This document shows positions 31,874 to 40,422 of a stretch of 64,000 nucleotides of DNA, one piece after another (positions within the stretch are counted from its first letter, which is position 1; each line of letters opens with the position of its first letter). Location of the stretch: positions 3,609,001 to 3,673,000 of the forward strand of contig NZ_CP064356.1 of NCBI RefSeq assembly GCF_018141545.1, written 5' to 3'. The translations under genes and the position numbers were made by a program. The notes under the pieces were generated by a model. That model worked only from the letters and a program-made list of their open reading frames with translations. It was not told the origin of the DNA and searched no databases. This DNA comes from Miltoncostaea oceani (GTDB lineage: Bacteria; Actinomycetota; Thermoleophilia; Miltoncostaeales; Miltoncostaeaceae).

Positions 31874-33610
31874 TCAGTCATGCGGGTGGACGGCGCCCGG
31901 GCGGCGGGGGCGGGTGAACGCCGGCCGCGGGCGGCGGGGGCGCGAGCTGCCCCCGCCGAGGCCGCGCTTGGCGACGAGCACGCACAGCGACCAGATGCAC
32001 GCGACGACGAGGACGCCGAGCACGAGGCCCGTCGCGCCGCGCGCGCCGGTGGCGGCCGTCTCGGCGAGGTACCAGACCGCGAACGGCGTGCCGGTGTCGA
32101 GGAGGCCCGCCATGGAGACGATCAGCGCGAGCACCGGCAGCACCGCGACGAACGCCAGGCCCGCGAGGTGCCACGGGCGGCGGGCGGCGGTCGCGAGCAG
32201 CGCCGCGTGGGCGGCGGGCAGCGCGAGGACCAGCGCGTAGGGGCTGAGGACCCACATCACGAGCAGCAGGACGGCGAGGGCCGCGAGGGCCGCGGTGCCC
32301 TCCGCGGCGGGCGCGGTGGGACGCCGGGCGGCGCGGCGGCGCACCACGACCCACGTCAGGACCGCGGCGCCGAGGGAGATCACCACGGCCAGGCCGGCGA
32401 GGGCGCCGAAGCGCGCCTGCGCGGGGATCGGCGGCGACCCGGCCGCGGTGCCGGGCAGCAGGCCGCCGAGCACCAGCAGGTGGGCGGTGACCAGACCGGC
32501 GACGATCGGCAGGCTGCGGCGGCCCACGGCGCGCAGGCCGTCCACGAGCGGGACACGGGCGCGCCGCTGGCGGGCGACGATGTCGAGCGTCAGGACCAGC
32601 ACCGGCAGGATCAGCAGCAGCAGCGCGAGGCGGGCGATGGTGGGGCGCAGCGTCCGGTCGGCGACGAGCAGGCTGCCGTCCGCCGCCGGGGCGGTCGTCT
32701 GGTCGAGCACGTTCAGCAGGTCGTTGGCCGCGTTCGACACGAGCTCCATGCGCTCCGCGGTCGGGGGCCTCCCCGGCCGCAACGGCGACTCGGAGCGCCC
32801 GGAGAGCGTCACCGCCGGGAGGCCCGCCGCGATCGCGGCGCCCTGGTCGCCGAAGGTCTGGGGCACGCCGAGCCGCAGGAGCTGACCGGTCAGCGACCGC
32901 GTCGCGGACGCCCGTCCCCCGGCGCGCTCGATGGACGCCTCCGCCATCGCCGCGAGGCCGAGGGCGTGCCGGTCGGTGCGTCCCGCGTCCCAGATGTGGA
33001 CCCGGTCGCCGGTGGTCTCCCCGGGCGCGTCGAGCACGATCGCGGCGGACAGGGGGAACGCCGAGAAGCGGCTGAGGAACCAACGCATGCCGGCGTTGCC
33101 GACGGTCGACCCGTCAACCGAGACGAACAGGTGGGGCCGTTGGTGGCGGGTGGTCGCCGACACCTGGGCCATCCGCAGCAGGACCGCCGTGGAGCTGGTG
33201 CCGGCGCTGACGCCCGAGGGGGTGTCGCGCGGCGCGACGACGACGATGCCGGCGCGGGCCCGCCCGGTGCCGCGCCCCGGCACGACGAGGTAGACGTTCT
33301 GCAGCCGGACCGTCTCGCGGCCGCTGCGGGCCTCGAGGTCCTGGGTCTGCACCCGGCCCGCGCCGCCCGGCACCTGCGACAGCTGGTCCTGCACCCACCG
33401 CGCCGCCGCGAGGTCGGGCGCGGAGCCCGGCGGGCGCTCCGGGGCGATGCCGGCGAGCTGCCCGTTCAGGTCCAGCGCGAGTTGCCCGTCGATCGTCGAC
33501 GGGAGCGCCGGCTCCGGCCCCCGGTCGGGGGTCTCGAGGGTCAGGAGCGCGACCACGAGGGCGACGCCCGCGACCAGCCAGCAGGTGCGATAGAGGCGGG
33601 CGTTCAGCAC
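31874..33610 (-). CDS. M28-like membrane protein with degenerate peptidase site
   Basis: A 578-aa protein. An N-terminal membrane helix (CWLVAGVALVVALLTLE) leads into an M28 aminopeptidase-like domain (about 40-300), then about seven C-terminal helices and a basic tail. By alignment with the M28 pattern the first metal site H-x-D reads P-R-D, the bridging Asp reads Ser (AGTSSTAVLL) and the Glu-Glu pair reads Asp-Gly (FVSVDGSTVGNAG); only the Asp of AAIVLDAPGE is kept. It is therefore unlikely to be an active zinc peptidase. The GTG at 33610 is preferred; an ATG at 33667 would add 19 residues. Confidence 0.75.
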   Translation of the reverse strand: MLNARLYRTCWLVAGVALVVALLTLETPDRGPEPALPSTIDGQLALDLNGQLAGIAPERPPGSAPDLAAARWVQDQLSQVPGGAGRVQTQDLEARSGRETVRLQNVYLVVPGRGTGRARAGIVVVAPRDTPSGVSAGTSSTAVLLRMAQVSATTRHQRPHLFVSVDGSTVGNAGMRWFLSRFSAFPLSAAIVLDAPGETTGDRVHIWDAGRTDRHALGLAAMAEASIERAGGRASATRSLTGQLLRLGVPQTFGDQGAAIAAGLPAVTLSGRSESPLRPGRPPTAERMELVSNAANDLLNVLDQTTAPAADGSLLVADRTLRPTIARLALLLLILPVLVLTLDIVARQRRARVPLVDGLRAVGRRSLPIVAGLVTAHLLVLGGLLPGTAAGSPPIPAQARFGALAGLAVVISLGAAVLTWVVVRRRAARRPTAPAAEGTAALAALAVLLLVMWVLSPYALVLALPAAHAALLATAARRPWHLAGLAFVAVLPVLALIVSMAGLLDTGTPFAVWYLAETAATGARGATGLVLGVLVVACIWSLCVLVAKRGLGGGSSRPRRPRPAFTRPRRPGAVHPHD

Positions 33611-33644
33611 GGTGCGCGACCGCCGTGGGCCCGGCGGCTGGGGG

Positions 33645-33650
33645 TAGAGT
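33645..33650 (+). promoter_or_regulatory. -10-like box (TAGAGT) of the otsA-moaC-mogA unit
   Basis: TAGAGT, 38 bases before the GTG at 33689. It lies in the divergent region shared with the M28-like gene. No clear -35 was found. Confidence 0.35.
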
Positions 33651-33688
33651 GTGGCACGTCCTCCCATGCGACGGGCGCGGAGACCCCC

Positions 33689-33814
33689 GTGGACTACGCC
33701 GACGACGATCGGGACACCTACATCCTGTCCGACCCGGCCCCGGCCGGTGGAACCGAGACGGAGGCGCGCGTGAGCCGGGACAGGGACGACGGCACGAGGG
33801 GCGGCGGGGCGTGA
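33689..33814 (+). CDS. Small acidic protein coupled to trehalose-6-phosphate synthase
   Basis: A 41-aa frame (VDYADDDRDTYILSDPAPAG and an Arg/Asp/Gly-rich end) with a GGAG seven bases before its GTG. Its TGA overlaps the otsA start as GTGA. It is too short for family recognition. It may be a real microprotein or a leader peptide that sets translation of the downstream gene. Confidence 0.45.
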   Translation: MDYADDDRDTYILSDPAPAGGTETEARVSRDRDDGTRGGGA

Positions 33815-35304
33815 GCACGCGACGGGCGCCACTGATCCTGGTCTCCAACCGCGGGCCCGTGGGGTTCACCCGTGGCGACGACGGCGAGCTCGGGCGCACC
33901 CGTGGCGGAGGCGGCCTGGTGACCGCCCTGCTCGGCCTGGTGGAGCACACCCCGGCGCTGTGGGTGTCGGCCGCGAGCACCGACGCCGACATCGAGGTGG
34001 CCGAGGAGGCCGGGGGCGGGCGGTTCCCGCTGCCGGGGCTCGGCAACGACACCCAGGGCCGGTTCGTGGTGATCGACCCCGACGTCTACCACGCGTACTA
34101 CAACGTCATCGCGAACCCGATGCTGTGGTTCATCCAGCACTACCTCTGGGACCTGAGCAACGCCCCGGACATCCGGCGCGAGGAGCTCGACGCCTGGGAG
34201 CACGGCTACGTCGTCGCGAACCAGGCGTTCGCCGACGCCGTCGTCGCCGAGCTCGACGACGACCCGGACCGGGTCGTGATGCTCCACGACTACCACCTGT
34301 ACACGGCCCCCGAGGCGATCCGCGCCGCCCACCCCGACGCGTTCCTGCACCACTTCGTGCACATCCCGTGGAGCCAGCCGGACTACTGGCGGATCCTGCC
34401 GCCGCACATCCGCGAGGGCATCCTCCGCGGCCTGCTCGCCAACGACATCGTCGCGTTCCACACCCGCAGCTACGCCCGCAACTTCATGCTCTGCTGCGAG
34501 GAGCTGCTCGACCTGCGGGTCGACTACGACCGGCGCCTGGTGCGCTGGGAGGGCCGGGACGTCTGGGTGCGCTCCTACCCGATCTCGGTCAACGCCCCGA
34601 TGTTCGAGACGCTCGCGAAGAGCCCCGAGGTGGCGGAGGAGGAGGGCGCGATCCTGCGCCGGCGCCGCCAGCACCTCGTCGTCCGGGTCGACCGCACCGA
34701 CCTCTCGAAGAACACCCTCCGCGGCTTCAAGGCGTACGACGTCTTCCTCGACCGCCACCCCGAGTTCCACGAGGACATCACGTTCTTCGCGTTGCTCCAG
34801 CCCACCCGGCAGGACGTGGACGAGTACGTCGAGTACCTCGACAAGATCCGCGACGTGGTGAGCCACATCAACACCAAGCACGGCACCACCGACTGGATGC
34901 CGATCAGCCTGCGGATCGAGAGCAACATCCACCGCGCCGTCGCCGCCTACAAGCACTACGACGTGCTGATCGTGAACCCGATCTTCGACGGCATGAACCT
35001 GATCGCGAAGGAGGCGCCGCTCGTCAACGAACGGGACGGCGTGATGATCCTCTCCGAGAACGCCGGCGCCCACGAGGAGCTCGGCTCGTTCGCGATCACG
35101 ATCAACCCCTTCGACGTGGACGCCCAGGCCGAGGCGCTGCACCAGGCGCTGCTGATGCCCGCCGACGAACGCGCCTTCCGGCTCCAGGAGATCAAGCGGA
35201 TCGTCCGCGAGAACGACGTCGGCAAGTGGCTCGACGCCCAGCAGGAGGACATCGCCCGCAAGCGCACCGCCGACCGGCGGCGGCGGCGGAGGGCAGAGGC
35301 GTGA
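33811..35304 (+). CDS. otsA: Trehalose-6-phosphate synthase-like GT20 glycosyltransferase
   Basis: A 497-aa GT20 enzyme expected to make trehalose-6-phosphate from UDP-glucose and glucose-6-phosphate. Motifs: LVSNRGPVGF at the N-terminus, MLWFIQHYLWDL, VMLHDYHLYTAPE (catalytic region), HFVHIPWSQPDYWRILP, RVDRTDLSKNTLRGFKAYDVFL (phosphate/UDP-binding Arg and Lys) and NPIFDGMNLIAKEAPLVN. It is longer at the C-terminus than E. coli OtsA, with a basic tail. No otsB phosphatase is adjacent; the next genes make molybdopterin, an odd pairing. The GTG overlaps a small upstream ORF and the stop overlaps moaC, both as GTGA. Confidence 0.9.
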   Translation: MSTRRAPLILVSNRGPVGFTRGDDGELGRTRGGGGLVTALLGLVEHTPALWVSAASTDADIEVAEEAGGGRFPLPGLGNDTQGRFVVIDPDVYHAYYNVIANPMLWFIQHYLWDLSNAPDIRREELDAWEHGYVVANQAFADAVVAELDDDPDRVVMLHDYHLYTAPEAIRAAHPDAFLHHFVHIPWSQPDYWRILPPHIREGILRGLLANDIVAFHTRSYARNFMLCCEELLDLRVDYDRRLVRWEGRDVWVRSYPISVNAPMFETLAKSPEVAEEEGAILRRRRQHLVVRVDRTDLSKNTLRGFKAYDVFLDRHPEFHEDITFFALLQPTRQDVDEYVEYLDKIRDVVSHINTKHGTTDWMPISLRIESNIHRAVAAYKHYDVLIVNPIFDGMNLIAKEAPLVNERDGVMILSENAGAHEELGSFAITINPFDVDAQAEALHQALLMPADERAFRLQEIKRIVRENDVGKWLDAQQEDIARKRTADRRRRRRAEA

Positions 35305-35780
35305 GCGACGCCGGGGGCGGGCTCACCCACCTCGACGCGGCCGGGCGGGCGCGGATGGTGGGCGTCGGGCACAAGCCCCCGGTGGTGCGCCGGGCGGTGG
35401 CCGAGGCCGTCGTGCGGATGGCGCCCGCCAGCGCCCGGGCGATGTCCGACGGCGAGCTGCCGAAGGGCGACGCGGCGGCGGTCGCGCGGGTCACCGGGAT
35501 CCTGGCGGCGAAGCGCACCCCCGACCTGATCGCGCTGTGCCATCCGCTGCCGATCGACCGGGCGGCGGTGGACGTCGCGGTGGACGTCGACGCCGGGGAG
35601 GTGCGCATACGCGCGGAGGTCGAGACGACGGCCCGCACCGGGGTCGAGATGGAGGCCCTGACGGCGGTGTCGGTCGCCGCGCTGAACGTCTACGACATGG
35701 TGAAGGGCATCGACACGGGCGTCGTAATCGACGGGGTCCGCCTCCTCGAGAAGACGAAGGGCGCGCCGCCGTCGCCGTGA
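35301..35780 (+). CDS. moaC: Cyclic pyranopterin monophosphate synthase MoaC
   Basis: Second step of molybdenum-cofactor synthesis, converting the MoaA product into cPMP; 159 aa. Conserved blocks: LTHLDAAGRARMVGVGHKP, GILAAKRTPDLIALCHPLPI, VEMEALTAVSVAALNVYDMVKGIDTG and VRLLEKTKG with the conserved Lys. The GTG overlaps the otsA stop and its own stop overlaps the next gene, so three proteins are coupled. moaA is not in this window. Confidence 0.96.
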   Translation: MSDAGGGLTHLDAAGRARMVGVGHKPPVVRRAVAEAVVRMAPASARAMSDGELPKGDAAAVARVTGILAAKRTPDLIALCHPLPIDRAAVDVAVDVDAGEVRIRAEVETTARTGVEMEALTAVSVAALNVYDMVKGIDTGVVIDGVRLLEKTKGAPPSP

Positions 35781-36259
35781 CCCCACGGGTCGCCATCGTC
35801 ACCGTGTCGGACCGGTCCGCGCGCGGCGAGCGGGAGGACCGCTCCGGCCCGGCGCTGGCGGAGGCCGTCGCGGCCGGGGGCGGCGAGGTGGTGCGCCGCG
35901 ACCTCGTCCCCGACGACCCCGACGGGCTGTCGGACCTGCTGCGGGAGATCTGCGACGGCCCCGACGCCCCCGACGTGGTCCTGACGACCGGTGGCACCGG
36001 CCTCGGGCCCCGCGACCGCACCCCCGAGGCGACCGCCGCGGCCTGCGACCGGATGGTCCCCGGCATCGCCGAGGCGCTCCGGGCCCGGTCGGTCGCGGTG
36101 ACGCCCCACGCCGTCCTCTCCCGCGGCGTCGCCGGGGTGCGCGGCAGGACGCTCGTCGTGAACCTGCCGGGGTCCCCGGGCGGCGCCCGCGACGGGTGGG
36201 ACGTCGTCGGACCCGTCGCCGCCCACGCCGCCTCCCAGCTCCGCGGCGGCGACCACTAG
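35777..36259 (+). CDS. MogA/MoaB-family molybdopterin adenylyltransferase
   Basis: Adenylates molybdopterin before metal insertion; 160 aa. The MoCF_biosynth fold shows VAIVTVSDRSARGEREDRSG at the start, VVLTTGGTGLGPRDRTPEA (TTGGTG pterin/phosphate loop) and VVNLPGSPGGARDGWD. MogA and MoaB cannot be separated safely by sequence alone. It is coupled to moaC by a GTGA overlap. Confidence 0.92.
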   Translation: MTPRVAIVTVSDRSARGEREDRSGPALAEAVAAGGGEVVRRDLVPDDPDGLSDLLREICDGPDAPDVVLTTGGTGLGPRDRTPEATAAACDRMVPGIAEALRARSVAVTPHAVLSRGVAGVRGRTLVVNLPGSPGGARDGWDVVGPVAAHAASQLRGGDH

Positions 36260-36272
36260 CCACCCGCGGCCG

Positions 36273-36301
36273 TTGGACCCCCCCGGGCCGGGGAGTAGGT
36301 T
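36273..36301 (+). promoter_or_regulatory. Leaderless promoter of the first polysaccharide operon
   Basis: TTGGAC (36273-36278), a 17-base spacer, TAGGTT (36296-36301), 7 bases, ATG 36309. This is the best complete promoter seen in the window and needs no ribosome-binding site. Confidence 0.6.
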
Positions 36302-36308
36302 GCCCGCC

Positions 36309-37457
36309 ATGTCGGAGCCCGCCCGTCTGGAGCTGTCGGCGATGGGCGCGGTGCGCCCGCCCGCCGGCGCCGCCGTCGCGGCCGCCCAGCGCCGCGAGCA
36401 GCAGGGCTTCGACGCCGTCTGGTGGGCGGACCACCTGCTCCACTGGTTCCCGGACAGCATCTGGACCCCCGACCTCGTCCCCCAGGCCGCCGCCGGGCAG
36501 ACGAGCCCGCACGTCTGGTTCGACCCCGTCCCCGTGATCGCCGCCGTCGCCGGGGCGACCCGCGAGATGCGCCTCGGGATCGGCGTCACCGACATGGTGC
36601 GCCGCCACCCGGCCTCGCTCGCGCAGACGGCGCTGACCCTCGACCACCTGACGGGCGGGCGCTTCGTGCTCGGCGTCGGGTCGGGCGAGGCGCTGAACCT
36701 GACGCCCTTCGGGATGACGAACGAGCGGCCCCTCTCCCGCCTGGAGGAGGGCATCGAGGTGATGCGCCTGCTGATGGAGGCCGACGGCCCCGTCGACCAC
36801 CGCGGCGAGCACTTCCGCCTGGAGGGCGCCTCGCTCGGCCTCGGTCCCGTCGGCGACGCGCCCCCGCCGATCTGGGTCGCGGCCCACCGGCCGCGCGGCC
36901 TCGGCGCGGTGGGCAGGCTCGCCGACGGGTGGCTGCCGCTCGCGACCGACCCCGGCGACTACGGCGCCATGCTCGACCGCGTCCGCGCGGCGGCCGCCGC
37001 GGCGGGGCGCGACCGCGACGCCGTCGTCCCCGGCCTCTACGCCCGCGTCGTGGTGGCCGAGACGCGGGAGGACGCCCTCGCCGCGATCGACGGGTCGCTG
37101 CTGCTGCGGTTCATCGCCCTGACCCGGTCCGCCGAGGCGTTCGCCGCGCACGGCGCGGAGCACCCCCTCGGATCCGGCGCGTTCGGCCTCACGACGTTCC
37201 TGCCGACGACCCTCGGTCGGGAGGACGCGCTGCGGCTCGCCCGCGCCGTGCCCGACGCCGTCGTGCGGGACACCGTCATCCACGGCACGCCCGACGACGT
37301 CGCGGCGACGGTGCTGCGGTTCGTCGACCGCGGCGCCCGCCACGTGCAGCTCACGAACATGACGCCGATGGCCGATCCCGGGCGGGCCGCGACCAGCGAG
37401 GCCCTCCTCGCCGACACGGTGGCCGCCCTGCGGACCGGGGCGGCGACGCCGGAGTGA
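36309..37457 (+). CDS. LLM-class flavin/F420-dependent oxidoreductase
   Basis: A 382-aa TIM-barrel oxidoreductase of the luciferase-like monooxygenase family. Landmarks: RREQQGFDAVWWADHLLHW, VTDMVRRHPASLAQTALTLDHL, GGRFVLGVGSGEALNLTPFG and PIWVAAHRPRGLGAVGRLADGWLP. G-x-G-E-A-x-N matches the F420-binding glucose-6-phosphate-dehydrogenase/hydroxymycolate-reductase branch, so F420 is more likely than FMN (inference). Its stop overlaps the next gene as GTGA, making it the first cistron of a polysaccharide operon, where it may oxidise a sugar. Its ATG is 7 bases after a TAGGTT box. Confidence 0.88.
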   Translation: MSEPARLELSAMGAVRPPAGAAVAAAQRREQQGFDAVWWADHLLHWFPDSIWTPDLVPQAAAGQTSPHVWFDPVPVIAAVAGATREMRLGIGVTDMVRRHPASLAQTALTLDHLTGGRFVLGVGSGEALNLTPFGMTNERPLSRLEEGIEVMRLLMEADGPVDHRGEHFRLEGASLGLGPVGDAPPPIWVAAHRPRGLGAVGRLADGWLPLATDPGDYGAMLDRVRAAAAAAGRDRDAVVPGLYARVVVAETREDALAAIDGSLLLRFIALTRSAEAFAAHGAEHPLGSGAFGLTTFLPTTLGREDALRLARAVPDAVVRDTVIHGTPDDVAATVLRFVDRGARHVQLTNMTPMADPGRAATSEALLADTVAALRTGAATPE

Positions 37458-38512
37458 CCCGCCGGACCCCGACGGCCCTCGCCCTGGCCGCGGTCGCGGC
37501 CCTGGCGGCGGCCACCCCCGCCGCCGGCGCGTCGCGCACCATCACCCTCGAGGGGTGGCCGGCCCGCGAGATGGCGTTCAGCGGCGACCACCTGGTGTGG
37601 ACGGAGGCCGCCACCGTGCGCGTCGACCCGCGGCGGATCGCGGGGTCGCCGCCGGGGGCCGTGCGGTTCGACTACTACCGGGCCGAGACCTCCCGGGTGC
37701 GCCTCGCCGCCCGCTCGACCCGCTTCGCGGGCGCATACGAGACCCCCGTCTCGGTGCGCACCAGCATCGCCGCGATGACGCCCGGGGTCCTGGCCCCGAC
37801 CGGTGGCGGGGGCTTCGTGACGGTCCCCGGCTCCCGGCGGTTCGCCCCCCCGGTGGCGCGCTGCTGCGACGCCGACGGCATCGAGACGGTCGTGGAGAGC
37901 GACGGCCGCGACGGCGCACCGGTGACCGTCGCCGCGACGGCGCTCGGCGACGTGGTGCGCACCGTCCGCCTCGGGGCGGGCGGCGCCGCCACCGTCCGCG
38001 ACGCCGACCTCGCGAGCGGCGCCGTCACCGACACCCCCGTCCCCGGCACGACCCGCGCCGGCCTCGTGGCCCTGTCGGCGACCGCACGGGCCTGGGTCGA
38101 CCCGGCCGCCCCCGCGACGCTGCTGCTGCAGCCCACCGGTGGAGCCGCCCCCGAGGCCGTCGCGCTGCCCGGCGCGGCCCTGCGCGTGTGGGCCGCCCCC
38201 GGCCTCGCCGTCGTCGCCGTCCGGCGGGGCGCGCGGGTGCTGGTGGTGCGCGTCGACGAGGGGGCGGCCCCCCGGGCGCAGCGGGTGTGGGCCGGCGCCC
38301 GGCTCCCGCGCGTCGCCGCCGGAGGGGGCAGCGTGGCCGTCGCCGACGGGCGCGCCGTGCTCGCCGCGCGGCGCGGCGCGCTGCGGGTCGTCGTGCGCGG
38401 CCGGCGGGTCGTCGACGCCGTCGGGGTCGACGGCGCCCGGGTCGCCTGGGTCGAGCGGGGCCAGCGCCGCGGGGCGCGGGTCGGCGTCGTCCGGCTCGGG
38501 AGGGTCCGGTGA
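37454..38512 (+). CDS. Exported propeller-like protein of unknown function
   Basis: A 352-aa protein with a signal peptide (TALALAAVAALAAATPAAGA) followed by repeated beta-strand segments (AFSGDHLVWTEAATVRV, GGGSVAVADGRAVLAARRG, GVDGARVAWVERGQRRG), suggesting a beta-propeller. One vicinal Cys pair (RCCDADG) is present. No family was recognised. It is coupled on both sides by GTGA overlaps to the LLM oxidoreductase and the GH39-like gene, so it belongs to the exopolysaccharide operon and may act outside the membrane. Confidence 0.7.
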   Translation: MTRRTPTALALAAVAALAAATPAAGASRTITLEGWPAREMAFSGDHLVWTEAATVRVDPRRIAGSPPGAVRFDYYRAETSRVRLAARSTRFAGAYETPVSVRTSIAAMTPGVLAPTGGGGFVTVPGSRRFAPPVARCCDADGIETVVESDGRDGAPVTVAATALGDVVRTVRLGAGGAATVRDADLASGAVTDTPVPGTTRAGLVALSATARAWVDPAAPATLLLQPTGGAAPEAVALPGAALRVWAAPGLAVVAVRRGARVLVVRVDEGAAPRAQRVWAGARLPRVAAGGGSVAVADGRAVLAARRGALRVVVRGRRVVDAVGVDGARVAWVERGQRRGARVGVVRLGRVR

Positions 38513-39627
38513 GGCGCCTGCTGCTCGCCCTCGCGGTGCTCGCCGGCCTCGCCGCGCCCGCCGCCGGCGCCCCGATCCTCTCGTTGCAGGACGACAACCT
38601 CGTCAACGTCCGCGGCCCCGAGCTCGAGGCGCGCCTCGACGCGCTCGCCGCGACCGGGGTGCGGGTCACCCGCGTCGACGTGCTGTGGCGCGTCGTCGCC
38701 CCCACCCGGCCCGCCGACGCCCGGAACCCCGACGACCCCGCGTACGACTGGGGCCGCTACGACCAGATCGCCCGCGGGCTGCGGGCACGTGGCATCGCGA
38801 TGATGCTCGACTTCTACCTCACCCCCGCGTGGGCGTCCCGCAGCGGGGAGGGGACCGCCGCGCCGCGCCCGGCCGACGGCGCCCGCTTCGCCGCAGCGAT
38901 CGCGCGCCGCTACTCGGGGTCCCACCCCGACCCCCTCGGCGGCACGCTGCCCCCCGCCCGCAGCATCGAGATCTGGAACGAGCCCAACCTGCCCGGGTTC
39001 TGGATGCCGCAGTGCCGCTCCCGCGGGGGCCGCGCCGCCCTCGTCTCGCCGCGCGTCTACGCCGCGCTCCTCGCCGCGAGCTACCGGGAGATCAAGGCCG
39101 TCGCGCCCCGCATCGAGGTCGTCGGCGGCGTCGCCGGGCCCGCCGGGCGGTCGCCCACCACCTGCCCGAAGGACGGCCGCGCCGCCGTCGGCAGCCTCGA
39201 CTTCGCCCGCCTCGTGGCCGACGAGGGGCCGCCGCTCGACGCGTGGAGCCTGCATCTCTACCCTCTCGGTGGCCCGCTCCAGGCCTTCTTCGTGCCCTCC
39301 TGGAGCACCCTCCCCCGGGTCGTCCGGCAGGTGGATAGGCTTCGCCCGGGCGCACCGATCCACGTCACGGAGACGGGGTACCACACGTCGTACAACCGCT
39401 TTCACCGCTACTTCGTGAGCGAGGCGCAGCAGGCCGCGTGGGTCGATGAGACCGTGCAGGCCGCCGCGCGGAACCCGCGCGTCCAGGTCGTGACCTGGTT
39501 CAACTTCCAGGACAACCCGCGGTGGACCGGCGGCCTCCTGCGAGGCGACGGGTCGCGCAAGCCCTCGTACGACCGCTTCACCGTCCAGGCCGGCCTCAAC
39601 CCGCCGCCGGCGGGGTGGGCCCCGTGA
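38509..39627 (+). CDS. Exported glycoside hydrolase, GH39/PslG-like
   Basis: A 372-aa TIM-barrel glycosidase with a signal peptide (LLLALAVLAGLAAPAAGA). Clan A acid/base Glu158 lies in IEIWNEPNLPGFW and the nucleophile Glu288 in HVTETGYHTS; other blocks are VTRVDVLWRVVAP and AWSLHLYPLG. This pattern matches GH39-like hydrolases encoded inside exopolysaccharide loci, such as PslG of Pseudomonas, which trims the polymer. The chain cut here is unknown. It is coupled to both neighbours by GTGA overlaps. Confidence 0.85.
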   Translation: MRRLLLALAVLAGLAAPAAGAPILSLQDDNLVNVRGPELEARLDALAATGVRVTRVDVLWRVVAPTRPADARNPDDPAYDWGRYDQIARGLRARGIAMMLDFYLTPAWASRSGEGTAAPRPADGARFAAAIARRYSGSHPDPLGGTLPPARSIEIWNEPNLPGFWMPQCRSRGGRAALVSPRVYAALLAASYREIKAVAPRIEVVGGVAGPAGRSPTTCPKDGRAAVGSLDFARLVADEGPPLDAWSLHLYPLGGPLQAFFVPSWSTLPRVVRQVDRLRPGAPIHVTETGYHTSYNRFHRYFVSEAQQAAWVDETVQAAARNPRVQVVTWFNFQDNPRWTGGLLRGDGSRKPSYDRFTVQAGLNPPPAGWAP

Positions 39628-40409
39628 GCGCGGAGGCCCCCGGCGGGGACCGCCTCGACGACGTCCAGGCGTACTACGACCGGCTCGCGCCGCGGCTCGT
39701 CGCCGTCGAGAGCCGCAACTGGCACCTGCAGTCGCGGATGGCGCTCAACCTGGAGACGATCGACGAGTTCGTGGTGCGCCCCGGCGGCCCCGGCGCCCGC
39801 CCGCGGGTGCTCGACGTCGGCTGCGGCACCGGCTTCTTGCTCGAGCGGCTCGCCGAGCGCGGCTACGCGGGGATCGGGGTCGACCTGTCCCCCGAGTCCG
39901 TCGAGCACGCCACCCGGCGGCTGGAGGAGATCGGCGCCGCCGACCGGCTGACCGCGGTCGTCGGCAGCGCCTACGAGCCGCCCGAGGGCCCGTTCGACCT
40001 GATCGCCCTCACCGACGTGCTCGAGCACCTCGAGGACCCGCGGGCGTGCCTGCGCGCCCTGCGGGCCCAGCTCGCGCCGACCGGCCTGCTCGTGATCTCG
40101 ACGCCGAACCGGCGCAGCCTCTCCGGCGCGCGGCGGTGGGCGGCCGAGCACGGCGTCCCCGGCATCAGGCTGAACCTGGCGCCGATCGACAACTGGCAGA
40201 CGTGGACCGACCTGGAGGGCCACGCCGCCGCCGCGGGGATGGTGCCCGTGTCGCGGCGCGGCATCTTCTTCCGCCCCGGCGGGCGCATCGGGTCGCAGAT
40301 CGGGCGCCTGTACCGCTTCTCCGGTCCCCGCCGCGCGGAGCTCGCCGCGTCGCGGACGCCGCTCGGGCGCTTCGGCTTCTACATCTGCCTGGGGTTCCGG
40401 GCACTCTGA
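39624..40409 (+). CDS. SAM-dependent class I methyltransferase
   Basis: A 261-aa methyltransferase of the UbiG/Methyltransf_11/12 type. Motif I is VLDVGCGTGFLLERLAERG, followed by GIGVDLSPESVEHA and the acidic FDLIALTDVLEHLEDPR, then STPNRRSLSGARRWAAEHG. The C-terminal half has a membrane-association-like amphipathic end (GRFGFYICLGFRAL). It probably O-methylates a sugar of the polymer or its lipid-linked precursor (inference from context). GTG start overlapping the glycosidase stop. Confidence 0.86.
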   Translation: MSAEAPGGDRLDDVQAYYDRLAPRLVAVESRNWHLQSRMALNLETIDEFVVRPGGPGARPRVLDVGCGTGFLLERLAERGYAGIGVDLSPESVEHATRRLEEIGAADRLTAVVGSAYEPPEGPFDLIALTDVLEHLEDPRACLRALRAQLAPTGLLVISTPNRRSLSGARRWAAEHGVPGIRLNLAPIDNWQTWTDLEGHAAAAGMVPVSRRGIFFRPGGRIGSQIGRLYRFSGPRRAELAASRTPLGRFGFYICLGFRAL

Positions 40410-40422
40410 CCGCCGCCCGCCG

